Positions 26,786-37,024 of a stretch of 64,000 nucleotides of DNA are shown piece by piece. The notes beneath the pieces were generated by a model, which searched no databases, was not told the origin of the DNA, and was given only the letters and a program-made list of their open reading frames with translations. The position numbers were made by a program, and so were the translations under genes. The stretch's first letter is position 1. The number at the start of each line of letters is the position of its first letter. Source of the stretch: Dyadobacter sp. 3J3 (GTDB lineage: Bacteria; Bacteroidota; Bacteroidia; Cytophagales; Spirosomataceae); the NCBI RefSeq assembly GCF_009801115.1, contig NZ_VTOL01000003.1, positions 532,666 through 596,665 of the forward strand, written 5' to 3'.

Positions 26786-28024
26786 TTACAAAAGCAATCC
26801 CGCCAAAGTCGCTGACATATAAGATGCAAGCGTCCCACAGATCAGCGCCTTAAAACCAAGACGCGCCAAATCCGCCCGGCGGGATGGAGCCAATTCTCCA
26901 ATTCCACCTACCTGAATAGCAATTGAGCTAAAATTGGCAAATCCGCACAATGCAAAACTGGTGATTACAATCGTTTTATGATCTAATGTATCTTTCATTT
27001 TTACCATATCCAGATAAGCGACGAATTCATTGATAACCATTTTTGTACCCATCAAAGAACCGGCCGCTTCGATATCTTTCGAAGGAACGCCCATGGCCCA
27101 GGCAAAAACAGAAAACAATTTCCCTAAAACGAAATTGAAACTTAATTGAGGGAAAGAAAAAATTCCTCCGATCAATCCAAGCAAATAATCAAGCAATGCA
27201 ACCAACGCTATAAAACCGATTAACATCGCAATCACATTAAATCCAACTTTCAACCCTTCGCCAGCTCCTGCTGCAATGGCATCCAGTAAATTCGCATGTG
27301 TTTTTTTTATTTCAAGTTTTACAGCACCTTTTGTTGTTGATTGTTCTGTTTCCGGGAATACTATTTTTGATATTACCAGGGCACCAGGAGCAGCCATCAG
27401 ACTGGCTGCAATCAGATATGGTGCCGGTACACCAAGAGAAATATAAACTGCCATTACACCTCCGGCAATACATGCAAAGCTACCTGTCATAGAAGACATA
27501 AGTTCTGAATTAGTCATATTTTTTAAATATGGCTTAATCATAATCTGAGCCTCAACCTGGCCAACAAAGGTACTAGCCACGTTAGATACCGCTTCCGCTC
27601 CACTTACACCCATTAACCAATATACGCCACGCGCCATGATGGAAACTACACGCTGCATTATTCCTAAATGATAAAGCATGTTTACCAGAACCGCAACGAA
27701 AATAATGGTTGGTATTACTTTGAAAAAGAATACAAAATCATTTCCCGGGCCAAATGCCTTTTGCATAAGATCAGGACGAACCAGCGTACCAAATACGAAA
27801 TCTGCACCTTTATCTGAAAATGAAAGTAATTTCTGAACTTTTGCTCCTAACCATTGAAAAACAGCCTGCCCTGTATCTGTGCGAAGAATAAATACTGCTA
27901 GCCCAAACTGAATCGCCAGACCAACGCCAACAGTACGATAATTAATTGCCTTACGATTGTTTGACATTGCAAAAGCAATACCTAAAATCAATGCAATACC
28001 AAACAGACCAGTAAATCTTTCCAT
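26786..28024 (-). CDS. NupC-family concentrative nucleoside transporter
   Basis: 412 aa, the usual length for bacterial CNT proteins, with 8-10 hydrophobic helices. It has the CNT core signatures VGQVEAQIMIKPYLKNMTNS (nucleoside-contacting half-helix region), ASFMaAPgA-like SLMAAPGALVISKIV and GTKMVINEFVAYLD. It imports nucleosides using a proton or sodium gradient. It is monocistronic, with a strong hairpin terminator. It is uncertain whether it prefers pyrimidine or purine nucleosides. Confidence 0.93.
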   Translation of the reverse strand: MERFTGLFGIALILGIAFAMSNNRKAINYRTVGVGLAIQFGLAVFILRTDTGQAVFQWLGAKVQKLLSFSDKGADFVFGTLVRPDLMQKAFGPGNDFVFFFKVIPTIIFVAVLVNMLYHLGIMQRVVSIMARGVYWLMGVSGAEAVSNVASTFVGQVEAQIMIKPYLKNMTNSELMSSMTGSFACIAGGVMAVYISLGVPAPYLIAASLMAAPGALVISKIVFPETEQSTTKGAVKLEIKKTHANLLDAIAAGAGEGLKVGFNVIAMLIGFIALVALLDYLLGLIGGIFSFPQLSFNFVLGKLFSVFAWAMGVPSKDIEAAGSLMGTKMVINEFVAYLDMVKMKDTLDHKTIVITSFALCGFANFSSIAIQVGGIGELAPSRRADLARLGFKALICGTLASYMSATLAGLLL

Positions 28025-28220
28025 GAAAATTATTTGTTACCCACAAAACCAAGATGCAAAATAACAAACAATTCTTATGTAAGTTACAGGTTATGCAAAA
28101 TAAGATATTGATGATTTCTTGATCCCGGATAAACAATAAATTTTTCAGTTAATGTCTAATAGTTTTCTACAAGACATTAACTGAAAATAAGATATCAGCA
28201 AATAAGCAGATAAGGAGATT

Positions 28221-28757
28221 TTATTGTTTGTCTGAAATGTTAGTTGCCTGGCGCGCAGTTAGCTTCCAGCCACCACCGGTTTTCATCCAGATGTTTGTAA
28301 ATCTTCTTGTAAGACTTTTTTGATGATTATCAGAAGTCATTTGAGCAGTCGTGGTTTCATAACCCATCACGACGGCAACATTTTCATTAATAGTGATTTT
28401 TTCGATAATACGGTCAAAGGGAACAATGGATTTTGGGTTTCTTGAAAAATCCATTTTAATGTCTGAAAGAGTTTCCAGGCTGTTATCAGGATTGGTTACA
28501 ACAATAGCAGACGACCATAATCCGAAAAGTTTTGTTGTATCTTTCTTAATAAATGCTTCTCTCTCCAGACCTTCCAGACTTCTTATTTCATCTTTTTCCG
28601 TTTTTAAGACAATACCCGGATCATTCGACGAATCTGCGGCCTGCTCAATAAATACCCTGGAATCCGGGTTCAAAATCCCTGCCTGTGTTTTAGACCTGTA
28701 CTTAAAAGAAGTGGCGGCTAAAATCAGAAAAATAAAAATGAATATATTCCTTTTCAT
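28221..28757 (-). CDS. Secreted NTF2-like (SnoaL/DUF4440-type) protein
   Basis: 178 aa. The hydrophobic N terminus (FIFIFLILAATSF) is a signal peptide or anchor. From ~55 the NTF2-like fold appears: EIRSLEGLEREAFIKKDTTK, LFGLWSSAIVVTNPDN, and the terminal strands MGYETTTAQM, RRFTNIWMKTGGGWKLTAR. Proteins of this type bind small ligands, and few have known enzymatic roles. It is a single gene, 189-196 bp from its neighbours. Confidence 0.8.
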   Translation of the reverse strand: MKRNIFIFIFLILAATSFKYRSKTQAGILNPDSRVFIEQAADSSNDPGIVLKTEKDEIRSLEGLEREAFIKKDTTKLFGLWSSAIVVTNPDNSLETLSDIKMDFSRNPKSIVPFDRIIEKITINENVAVVMGYETTTAQMTSDNHQKSLTRRFTNIWMKTGGGWKLTARQATNISDKQ

Positions 28758-28936
28758 GACGAATGTGTATGTTGTTGTTTCTTAAATTTTTCCTGGCTAT
28801 AAATACAAACGTTTGATACATCCTAAACAGTATCAGTACGTTACAAAGGTTTTCAATATTTTCTATAAAAAATAGCGTATTAATACTCCATTTCTGTACG
28901 TATATATACGTGAAAAGTCACAGAACGGATTAAAAC

Positions 28937-28967
28937 AAAAAGAGAGCCGGTTTCCCGACTCTCTTTT
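28937..28967 (-). terminator. Terminator downstream of metH
   Basis: AAAAGAGAG with CTCTCTTTT plus inner CGG/CCG, one mismatch and a short loop. It lies 22 bp after the metH stop codon on the minus strand. Confidence 0.8.
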
Positions 28968-28988
28968 GCAAATTGAACCTTACTACTA

Positions 28989-31900
28989 TTAATATCCTAA
29001 AACCGGTGCAAGCCATTTTTCAATTTCTTCCAGCGGCATATTTTTTCTTCTTGCATAATCTTCAACCTGATCCTTAAAGATTTTCCCAACAGGAAAATAA
29101 CGACTTTCAGGATGTGAGAAATACCATCCGCTCACGCTGCTTGCCGGATACATGGCATAACTTTCAGTTAACGTTATCCCAAGTTTTTCAGCTTCAAGCA
29201 AATCAAATAACATCCGTTTTTCAGTATGGTCAGGACTAGCCGGATATCCTGGCGCCGGACGAATACCGGTATACGCTTCCTTGATCAGCTCCTCGTTGGT
29301 AAAATTTTCTTCCGGAGAATGTCCCCAGATTTCTTTACGTACGCGTTCATGCATCAACTCTGTCAAAGCTTCCACCAAACGATCGGCCAAAGCTTTTACC
29401 ATGATACTATTGTAATCGTCATGATCTGCCTCAAACTTTTCGATCAAAGCTTCAATTCCGATACCCGCTGTAACGGTGAAACCTCCCATGTAATCCAGAT
29501 GGCCACTTTCAAGGGGTGCTACAAAATCAGACAAGCAATAATTTGCCAAGCCTTTTGCTTTTTCGGTTTGCTGGCGCAGATGATGCAACACGTTCATGGT
29601 ATCATTTACCAGTTCGCCGCCGTTCACCTGCTCAACTGTATGCCGGCTGATTTTATATTCAATATGCTCATGCGAACCATGACGTTCACAAGAAGTTTGC
29701 TTCAATTCTTCTTCAAAATGATGCAGAACGATATCATCACCAATCGAATTCGCTGGCCAGAAACCAATTACAGCACGAGCCTTCAAACTTTTATCAAGAA
29801 TGATTTGTCCCAGAAGTACGGCAGCATCTTCAAATAATCGTGTCGCCTCTTCGCCAACTACCTTATCTTCAAATATTTTCGGATATTTTCCATGCAGCTG
29901 CCAGGTCTGGAAGAACGGCGTCCAGTCAATATATTTTGCTATTTCCGCAAGGTCATAATCGTCATAAACACGGGTTCCTAAAAACTGAGGTTTTATTGCC
30001 TTGAAATTTGTCCAGTCAATTTTCGCTTTATTTTCACGTGATTTCTGAATAGAATGATGCGCTTTTTCACCGCTTCTTTTCGCATGATCATCACGAAGTT
30101 TGGCATATTCTACCTTAATATCACTTAAAACCTGCGCCTGGCTTACATCACTTTGAATTAATTTTCCAGCAACTGGAACAGATCTTGAAGCATCCAGAAC
30201 GTGAATCACGGCTCCGGAATAATTTGGATCAATCTTCACAGCCGTATGAATCCTTGATGTAGTAGCTCCACCGATCAAAAGCGGCATCGTAAAATGACGC
30301 CGCTCCATTTCTTTGGCAACACCCACCATTTCGTCAAGCGAAGGCGTGATCAATCCTGAAAGACCGATAATATCCACATTATGCTCAATAGCAGCGGCAA
30401 GGATTTTGTCCGTCGGCACCATTACGCCAAGATCTATAATTTCATAATTGTTACAACCCAGTACTACACCCACGATATTTTTACCAATATCATGCACATC
30501 ACCTTTCACGGTAGCAAGTAAAATCTTTCCTGCGAAAGATGATCCTTCCTGTTTTTCTGCTTCTATATAAGGTTGTAAAAACGCCACCGCTTTTTTCATT
30601 ACACGGGCAGATTTTACAACCTGGGGAAGAAACATTTTTCCTTCTCCAAACAAATCACCAACAATACTCATCCCGTCCATCAGCGGACCTTCGATGATTT
30701 CCAAAGGACGCGTAAACATTGGCAGACATTCCTCAACGTCCAGTTCAATATAATCTGCATTTCCTTTTACCAAAGCATGACTGATCCGCTCTCTTACCGG
30801 CAATTCTCTCCAGCTAAGATCCGGTCCCGTCGCAACTTTTCCTTTATCTTTTACCGTTTCAGCGAAACTTACAAGTTTTTCTGTTGCTTCGTCGTTACGG
30901 TTTAAAAGTACATCTTCAACCAGTTCCAGAATATCTTTTGGAATTTCGTCATAAATACCAAGCTGTCCGGCATTTACAATTCCCATGTCCATGCCTGCTC
31001 TGATGGCATGGTACAAAAATGCTGTATGAATCGCTTCACGAACCAGTTCGTTTCCGCGGAAACTGAATGATACGTTGGAAACTCCACCCGACACTTTTGC
31101 ATAAGGAAGATTCGCTTTTATCCATTTTACGGATTCAATAAAATCAACGGCATAATTATTATGTTCTTCCATCCCCGTTGCAACGGTCAGGATATTTGGG
31201 TCAAAAATGATATCCTGTGGTGGGAAACCGACTTCATCTACAAGAATTCGGTATGCTCTACCACAAATTTCTTTTCTTCTTTCCAGGTTATCAGCCTGTC
31301 CGGTTTCGTCAAAAGCCATTACTACCGCAGCAGCTCCGTAACGTAAAACAGCGCGTGCTGATTCTTTAAATTTCTCTTCTCCTTCTTTTAAAGATATAGA
31401 GTTAACGATTGCTTTTCCCTGCGTACATTTCAAACCAGCCTCAATTACTTCCCATTTCGAGGAGTCGATCATCAGCGGTACGCGAGAAATATCCGGTTCA
31501 GCGGCGATCAGGTTCACGAAAGTTTTCATGGCTTCCGCACCGTCGATCATCCCCTCATCCATGTTGATGTCAATCACCTGCGCACCGTTTTCAACCTGAT
31601 CACGGGCGATAGCCAATGCCTCATCAAACTTTCCGGTACGGATAAGTCTTGCAAACATTTTAGAACCCGACACATTACAACGTTCACCAATATTGACAAA
31701 ATTGGTAAGCTTCGTAATATCCATCGGTTCCAGACCAGAAAGCTTCAAAATCTTTTCAGAATTCGGAATTTCCCGTGGTTTATATTTTCCGGCCAGATCC
31801 GCAATTACGCGAATATGTCCCGGCGTAGTTCCGCAGCATCCTCCGATAATATTGATCAGGTTATCCCTCAAAAACCCGTCAATAACCTCACCCATTTGTT

Positions 31901-32813
31901 CAGGCGATTCGTCATATTCACCCATTTCATTCGGCAAACCGGCATTCGGATGAGCTGAGGTATAAAATGGAGAATTATTTGCCAGAATTTGTACATAAGG
32001 ACGCATTAAATCAGCACCCAATGCACAATTCAAACCAACCGATAACAGCGGCAAATGTGATATGGATGTCAGAAATGCCTCCGTAGTTTGTCCCGAAAGT
32101 GTACGGCCCGATGCATCTGTAATTGTTCCGGAAACCATGATAGGTAAAAATCCGTCAGCACCGGTTTTCCAGCTTGGCAAAACTTCTACCAATCCGTTTT
32201 TTGCATCGGTAAAGAATTTATCAATCGCAAAAAGCGCCGCTTTTGCATTCAATGTATCAAAAACGGTTTCAACCAAAAGAAGATCACAACCTCCGTCCGT
32301 TAAACCTTTTATTTGTTCGTAGTAAGCCGTTACCAGCTGGTCAAAAGTGATCGCGCGGTATCCCGGATTATTTACATCGGGAGATAAAGATGCAGTCCGG
32401 TTTGTAGGGCCCATTGAACCCGCAACAAAACGTGGCTTATCGGGTTCGCGTTCTGTGAAATCATCTGCAACTTCACGCGCAATCCTGGCCGATTCAAAAT
32501 TTAATTCGTAAACCAGTTCTTCCATGCCATAATCTGCCATGGCAATGGTCGTCCCTGAAAATGTATTTGTTTCAGCGATATCCGCTCCTGCTTCAAAATA
32601 AGCAGCGTGAATTTCCTTGATCACATCGGGACGCGTCAGTGAAAGCAAATCATTATTACCTTTCACATCATGTGCCCAATCCTTGAACCTTTCTCCGCTG
32701 TAATCGTAATCCTCTAATTTATAGCGCTGAATCATCGTACCCATTGCACCGTCAAGCACAAGAATACGTTCTTTCAATATTTCACGAATGTCAAACTTCT
32801 GTGTTGTTATCAT
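28989..32813 (-). CDS. metH: Cobalamin-dependent methionine synthase
   Basis: 1274 aa, a full four-module MetH. The homocysteine-binding domain (~1-340) carries zinc Cys residues in LNCALGAD and [10 protein letters not shown]. The methyltetrahydrofolate (pterin) domain follows ([31 protein letters not shown]). The B12-binding domain has DVHDIGKN (axial His) and [13 protein letters not shown]. The C-terminal reactivation domain has [12 protein letters not shown] for S-adenosylmethionine binding. It methylates homocysteine to methionine in the cytosol. It is monocistronic. A B12-independent metE lies at 42.4 kb under a cobalamin riboswitch, so this enzyme should dominate when B12 is available. 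Confidence 0.97.
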   Translation of the reverse strand: MITTQKFDIREILKERILVLDGAMGTMIQRYKLEDYDYSGERFKDWAHDVKGNNDLLSLTRPDVIKEIHAAYFEAGADIAETNTFSGTTIAMADYGMEELVYELNFESARIAREVADDFTEREPDKPRFVAGSMGPTNRTASLSPDVNNPGYRAITFDQLVTAYYEQIKGLTDGGCDLLLVETVFDTLNAKAALFAIDKFFTDAKNGLVEVLPSWKTGADGFLPIMVSGTITDASGRTLSGQTTEAFLTSISHLPLLSVGLNCALGADLMRPYVQILANNSPFYTSAHPNAGLPNEMGEYDESPEQMGEVIDGFLRDNLINIIGGCCGTTPGHIRVIADLAGKYKPREIPNSEKILKLSGLEPMDITKLTNFVNIGERCNVSGSKMFARLIRTGKFDEALAIARDQVENGAQVIDINMDEGMIDGAEAMKTFVNLIAAEPDISRVPLMIDSSKWEVIEAGLKCTQGKAIVNSISLKEGEEKFKESARAVLRYGAAAVVMAFDETGQADNLERRKEICGRAYRILVDEVGFPPQDIIFDPNILTVATGMEEHNNYAVDFIESVKWIKANLPYAKVSGGVSNVSFSFRGNELVREAIHTAFLYHAIRAGMDMGIVNAGQLGIYDEIPKDILELVEDVLLNRNDEATEKLVSFAETVKDKGKVATGPDLSWRELPVRERISHALVKGNADYIELDVEECLPMFTRPLEIIEGPLMDGMSIVGDLFGEGKMFLPQVVKSARVMKKAVAFLQPYIEAEKQEGSSFAGKILLATVKGDVHDIGKNIVGVVLGCNNYEIIDLGVMVPTDKILAAAIEHNVDIIGLSGLITPSLDEMVGVAKEMERRHFTMPLLIGGATTSRIHTAVKIDPNYSGAVIHVLDASRSVPVAGKLIQSDVSQAQVLSDIKVEYAKLRDDHAKRSGEKAHHSIQKSRENKAKIDWTNFKAIKPQFLGTRVYDDYDLAEIAKYIDWTPFFQTWQLHGKYPKIFEDKVVGEEATRLFEDAAVLLGQIILDKSLKARAVIGFWPANSIGDDIVLHHFEEELKQTSCERHGSHEHIEYKISRHTVEQVNGGELVNDTMNVLHHLRQQTEKAKGLANYCLSDFVAPLESGHLDYMGGFTVTAGIGIEALIEKFEADHDDYNSIMVKALADRLVEALTELMHERVRKEIWGHSPEENFTNEELIKEAYTGIRPAPGYPASPDHTEKRMLFDLLEAEKLGITLTESYAMYPASSVSGWYFSHPESRYFPVGKIFKDQVEDYARRKNMPLEEIEKWLAPVLGY

Positions 32814-32991
32814 TATATCTTTATCGTAGTCCGAAAAAATAATTCCGCCATTTTTTTATTCTGCAAACTCCAAGGGACGCTGGTCACAGGAAATCCACAA
32901 TACAAATTTACGCCGATAGATGTTTTATTCAAAAAAATGAAAAAAAATAGACGCTTCGTCTGCCTTTTAACCATCAGGTAAATTATTTATC

Positions 32992-32999
32992 TACATTTG
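32992..32999 (+). promoter_or_regulatory. Candidate -7 element upstream of the Lrp/AsnC gene
   Basis: TACATTTG matches the Bacteroidota consensus TAnnTTTG, 34 bp before the ATG. No clear TTTG -33 box is seen at the expected spacing. Confidence 0.45.
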
Positions 33000-33033
33000 C
33001 AGTAAAAAAAGGAATAGTAAAGATAATCTATCT

Positions 33034-33513
33034 ATGTATAATCTGGACGATACGGATTGCAAAATACTCCATTATCTGCAACAGGATGCTACGTTGAAAA
33101 CACGTGAATTGTCAGAAAAATTAAATCTTTCGTATACACCTGTCTATGAGCGTATACGGAGATTGGAAAAAGAAGGTATCATTAAAAAATATGTTGCGCT
33201 GGTTGACCGTGAGAAAGTGGGCAAAAAGCTGATGGTATTTTGTAATATTGCCTTAAAGGAACATTCACTTACAATGGGCGAAAAATTTGTCAAAGCCGTT
33301 TTGGCAATGCCGGAAGTGATGGAATGTTTTAATATTTCAGGAGATTATGATTTTTTGCTAAAAATAGTGGTCAACGATATGTCGCAGTACCAGCATTTTT
33401 TGATGCAAAAATTAGGATCGCTGGAAAATATAGGAAGTTCACACAGTTTGTTTGTGATGGGCGAAATAAAAAATACCTCTGAAATTGAAATGCTCGACTC
33501 CAAAACGAAATAA
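33034..33513 (+). CDS. Lrp/AsnC-family transcriptional regulator
   Basis: 159 aa, the usual length. The N-terminal winged helix-turn-helix is LDDTDCKILHYLQQDATLKT, then SYTPVYERIRRLEKEGIIKK. The C-terminal RAM/AsnC ligand domain is present (MPEVMECFNISGDYDFLLKI). It is divergent from metH with a 220-bp gap, so metH or another amino-acid gene is a plausible target, as for Lrp-type regulators generally. That is inference from position. The effector is unknown. Confidence 0.93.
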   Translation: MYNLDDTDCKILHYLQQDATLKTRELSEKLNLSYTPVYERIRRLEKEGIIKKYVALVDREKVGKKLMVFCNIALKEHSLTMGEKFVKAVLAMPEVMECFNISGDYDFLLKIVVNDMSQYQHFLMQKLGSLENIGSSHSLFVMGEIKNTSEIEMLDSKTK

Positions 33514-33550
33514 CATTGTCAGCCAATTGCATTTAAGCATTGATTGGAAA

Positions 33551-33587
33551 AAATAAATACGGAACCAGAAGATCCGGTCCCGTATTC
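33551..33587 (-). terminator. Terminator after the PepSY-like lipoprotein gene
   Basis: AATACGGAACC pairs with GGTCCCGTATT (one mismatch) around a 9-nt loop. On the minus strand it is followed by TTATTTTTT. It lies 24 bp after the stop codon. Confidence 0.75.
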
Positions 33588-33610
33588 CAACTCACCCCTA
33601 ACAAAATTCT

Positions 33611-34237
33611 TTAATGTTTTTTCGGGCCTCCTTTGGTTGGTCTCTCCAGCTCTTTGCTGAATGTGCCGTCTGCGTTGAATAATAGTACTTTAACTTTGTT
33701 GTCAAGGACTATCCCCACAAAATATTCTCCGTCTGCATTGGTACCTGCTTTCTTGATTACCGCACCTGCGTATGTTGTCGTAATGTAAGAAGTAATCGCT
33801 GCCGGAAGATTTGCAACCGCTACTTCTGTCAATTTTGCTTTATGTTCAAAATGTTTTAATTCTACTTTAAAAGTACCATCTGCGTTGAATATCAACCCTT
33901 TTGGTGTTGTTCCGTCTGCAAGTAAAATTGTTACAACAATCCTGCCACTTTGATCGGTCGCTGCAAATTTTATTGTCGAAGATGGGTATGTTGTTGAAAT
34001 ATACGTTGTAATGGCAGAGGCAAGATCCGCTACTGCGACCTCGGTCAATTTGCCTTTACAGACATGCGTCGTTACAGAATCAGACTCTAATGAAAAACGT
34101 GCAGCCGTTGTAGACACAGTTTCCAGACTAATATCATTGCTAGTATCAGTCGTTGGACTCATACCCGAATTATCCTTGCTACAGGAAGCGATAAACATAC
34201 CTAATGACGCGACAAGCAATACAATTACATTTCTCAT
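33611..34237 (-). CDS. Lipoprotein with two tandem PepSY-like repeats
   Basis: 208 aa. It has a lipoprotein signal with lipobox FIAS-Cys19. Two homologous ~65-residue repeats follow, at about 63-130 and 133-200. Each begins KLTEVAVA(D/N)L, then aItsYI(S/T)TTY, and ends with LL(F)NADGTF. The pattern matches the PepSY-like domains of Bacteroidota that resemble beta-lactamase-inhibitor proteins (BLIP). It is probably attached to the outer or inner membrane facing the periplasm. Role unknown. Confidence 0.8.
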   Translation of the reverse strand: MRNVIVLLVASLGMFIASCSKDNSGMSPTTDTSNDISLETVSTTAARFSLESDSVTTHVCKGKLTEVAVADLASAITTYISTTYPSSTIKFAATDQSGRIVVTILLADGTTPKGLIFNADGTFKVELKHFEHKAKLTEVAVANLPAAITSYITTTYAGAVIKKAGTNADGEYFVGIVLDNKVKVLLFNADGTFSKELERPTKGGPKKH

Positions 34238-34257
34238 AAATCAATTTATTAAATAGT

Positions 34258-34620
34258 GCGACAATAATTAAACACATTCTGGTTTAAGGATTATTACGCC
34301 GCGTCAAAGCGCGTTGTTGCAAAATGGAAGTTTTTATTTTGAAATTTTTCACGATCACATTATCAACAGAATGGAAATTTTTAACCTTAAATTTTAGAAA
34401 ATTACAAATGAGTCACAAAAATTTATAGATGAGATTTATTATCATCTGACACTCAAAAGCATAACTCCGATAAAATGCAGTGAGTCCGGATTAGCTTTTG
34501 CAGTAAAAAGATTAACTTAGCCAAAGATATTTTTAAAATATAAACTTTTGCAACAGACTGGCTCTCTTAGGCGTATCTGATAATACAAATTCATATCCTG
34601 ACAAATTTGACACCCTAACT
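34258..34620. other. Gene-free stretch (~360 bp)
   Basis: Divergent upstream region between the lipoprotein gene and the ECF sigma gene. I see AT-rich sequence and a small GC-rich patch (GCCGCGTCAAAGCGCG near 34299). I cannot assign a promoter, RNA or ORF with confidence. Confidence 0.45.
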
Positions 34621-35235
34621 TTGCTATTTGGTAAAAAATCTTCTTTCGATGAAAACGACTTCGGAACGGTCGTTTCTGCATGTGTAGCTGGAAATAACCA
34701 GGCGCAGAGGTATTTGTACAAGCACTTTTTTAGCTATTCAAAAAGTATCTGCCTCCGCTATACATCAACGCCCGAAGAGGCAGAGGAAGTACTCAACGAA
34801 GGCTTCCTCAAAGTTTTCAATAATATGGATAAGTATGATTCTGTGCATCCTTTCAAGGCCTGGCTTCGTACGATTATGGTGAATACGGCAATCAGTTATT
34901 ACCGAAAGCATAAAAAGCATCATGAAGATATGGTTTCTCTTGAAGATGCTCCCTATCCCCGGTTTGATGACGACATTGTTGGGCAAATAACAGCAGATGA
35001 AATTTTAAAACTGATACACGAAATAAAGCCAATATATAAAAACGTCTTTCTACTTTATGTGGTGGAAGGATATAACCATCGCGAAATAGCTGATTTACTG
35101 CAAATTAATGAGGCTACGGTACGCTCGCACTACGTAAGGGCAAGAGCACGGTTACAACACTTGATCAAACAATATTATCCTCATCTCTTTCCCAGTGATT
35201 GGGGCATAAAGTCTTTTAAAAGCAATGAAAACTGA
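34621..35235 (+). CDS. ECF-type RNA polymerase sigma factor
   Basis: 204 aa, with a TTG start. No ATG precedes region 2 in this frame, and the frame is closed about 85 bp upstream. Region 2 is ACVAGNNQAQRYLYKHFF, then STPEEAEEVLNEGFLKVFNN. Region 4 is VEGYNHREIADLLQINEATV, then RSHYVRARARL. It directs RNA polymerase to a small regulon. It overlaps the next gene by 11 bp, so that protein is probably its membrane-bound partner. Confidence 0.9.
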   Translation: MLFGKKSSFDENDFGTVVSACVAGNNQAQRYLYKHFFSYSKSICLRYTSTPEEAEEVLNEGFLKVFNNMDKYDSVHPFKAWLRTIMVNTAISYYRKHKKHHEDMVSLEDAPYPRFDDDIVGQITADEILKLIHEIKPIYKNVFLLYVVEGYNHREIADLLQINEATVRSHYVRARARLQHLIKQYYPHLFPSDWGIKSFKSNEN

Positions 35236-36928
35236 TAAATTTGAAAAAACTATACGCCGGAAACTAGAGAGCATTACGCCCGAATTTCATGAAAATGACT
35301 GGACGAAAATGCAGAACTTTATGCAAACTAATACGCCTCCAACGTTTTGGCAGCAATACAGTTCGTGGTTTGGTTATGCAGCGGCGGCGGCAGTGTCTTC
35401 GGTCATGTTCTTTTTGTATGTGAACCAACTTTCGCAGAATAATACTTTGCTAAGTGATGTAAAAACTTTGCGAAACCAGATTGAAACAATAAAAAGCACA
35501 CCAACTGTTATCCAGAAAACAGATACGGTTTATGTTGTTCAACAACAAATAATTGAAAAGCCTTCCTACGATACTCAGACTTCAAATCAGGACGAGCAAA
35601 GATTTATTCCTCAAAACGAAAATCAGGAATCGCTTGCTGGTACGGAAGACAATCAAAAAATTCAGGAAGAAAATAATACTAATCCAGCTTTAAAACCTGA
35701 CATAAAAAGTGTTAATGAAGAGAATGTAAATCATTCTCTAAAAAATAAAAATGATGTTTTGGCAGGTAATACTCAACCTGAGACTGGTAAAACTTCCGGC
35801 AAGTCAGAGATTAATTCTTCTGAAAAATCATCTGATGACACACCGGGGAAAAATTTCGTACCAAAAAAATCAAATTCTGCCCTTGCTGTTAATAACAATG
35901 CAGGAACTACAAACGGCAATAATTATTCCATCACCAAAGGACTAAACAATCCGGTAGCAGGAAATACTGGTAGAAGTTCTGGTTCAAATACTGGCGGTAA
36001 TTTTGGGAATGGAAATTCTGTGGCTGGTAACATTTCCGGCGGTCAGGCGAATAGTAATGTAAGTTCTGTAAAAACGCTTGATGAAAAATTTGATCAACTG
36101 GAAGTACAATCTCCTGTTGGCCAAACTAATTACACAGCACTTTCCCGAAAAATGAATTATGGCCTGGCACATCGTATCTCTCCAAAACAAGTAAGAAATG
36201 TATTACTGGCAGCGAATTCTTCTAAAACTCAGGAAGAGATAAAAAGTGTTGAATCGACCAAAAAAATAGAGTCAACCAAAAAAGCAGAAACTGCTATACC
36301 AAAACTCAACTTGAAAGTTCCGTATCGTTTTGGAATTGCTCAGCAATGGGAAGGGAAAAACCAGGTAAAAACGGTTCTTGGAGAAGTGCTGATTTCGAAA
36401 AACATTTCTATTTCAACCGGGTTTAGCTGGGTAAAAATCAAGCCAGAACAATTCTTTTATGAAAAAAGTTATAATGAAAAGAATCATTCAAATTTCAAAA
36501 AAGATCATTCCCTTCCTATGGCTTTTAAAGTTACCAACCTGAATGTACAGTCGTCTTTGATGCAAATTCCATTGAACATAGCTTTCAGACAAAATATAGG
36601 AGAAGGACTCGCATTTTTTGCAGGAGCTGGAACCAATATTACTGTTAAGTCAAAAAGAAACATCACGTATGACTGTTTCTTTAATTCCAGCCCACGCCCA
36701 GGTTCTGATCTTTATTTCCGCCAGGGCGAAAAAACTTCCGAGAAAATAAATCTTAAACTGATCAATTCAGTAAACCTCTCTGCGGGGATAGAAAAAAGTT
36801 TCCATCCTATTGTGGTTCAGGCCGAAGGATATCTTTACAGTTATTTTAATCCGGTTTCTCCGCAAGCCACCAAAACCGGACCTGGCTTCAAAATTAAGCT
36901 GTTATACCAGATAGGCAAAAAAATGTAA
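35225..36928 (+). CDS. Membrane-anchored protein with low-complexity linker and C-terminal beta-barrel-like domain
   Basis: 567 aa. Residues 1-~45 are cytosolic, resembling a short anti-sigma-type tail (FEKTIRRKLESITPEFHEND). One transmembrane helix lies at ~48-68 (YAAAAAVSSVMFFLYVNQ). A short coiled coil follows, then a ~200-residue Asn/Ser/Gly/Lys-rich linker (~110-320). The last ~200 residues have alternating strands like outer-membrane barrel proteins (MQIPLNIAFRQNIGEGLAFF, VNLSAGIEKSF, ending IKLLYQIGKKM). It overlaps the ECF gene by 11 bp. I infer a sigma regulator that spans the periplasm. The alternative is a barrel protein with an uncleaved anchor. Confidence 0.7.
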   Translation: MKTDKFEKTIRRKLESITPEFHENDWTKMQNFMQTNTPPTFWQQYSSWFGYAAAAAVSSVMFFLYVNQLSQNNTLLSDVKTLRNQIETIKSTPTVIQKTDTVYVVQQQIIEKPSYDTQTSNQDEQRFIPQNENQESLAGTEDNQKIQEENNTNPALKPDIKSVNEENVNHSLKNKNDVLAGNTQPETGKTSGKSEINSSEKSSDDTPGKNFVPKKSNSALAVNNNAGTTNGNNYSITKGLNNPVAGNTGRSSGSNTGGNFGNGNSVAGNISGGQANSNVSSVKTLDEKFDQLEVQSPVGQTNYTALSRKMNYGLAHRISPKQVRNVLLAANSSKTQEEIKSVESTKKIESTKKAETAIPKLNLKVPYRFGIAQQWEGKNQVKTVLGEVLISKNISISTGFSWVKIKPEQFFYEKSYNEKNHSNFKKDHSLPMAFKVTNLNVQSSLMQIPLNIAFRQNIGEGLAFFAGAGTNITVKSKRNITYDCFFNSSPRPGSDLYFRQGEKTSEKINLKLINSVNLSAGIEKSFHPIVVQAEGYLYSYFNPVSPQATKTGPGFKIKLLYQIGKKM

Positions 36929-37024
36929 ATACCTTTGTCAGGACGGTTCCGGACATTTTTATTAAAAGATGATCGTGAAAAGCCCTATTTTTGGTTTTTA
37001 TTACACCTTTATTACAGTTTACTT

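Noticed and set aside
28393..28785. 130-aa plus-strand ORF
   Set aside because: Antisense to the NTF2-like gene, which has a clear signal peptide and fold.
29226..29837. 203-aa plus-strand ORF
   Set aside because: Antisense to the conserved C-terminal region of metH; Cys/Phe/His-rich shadow translation.
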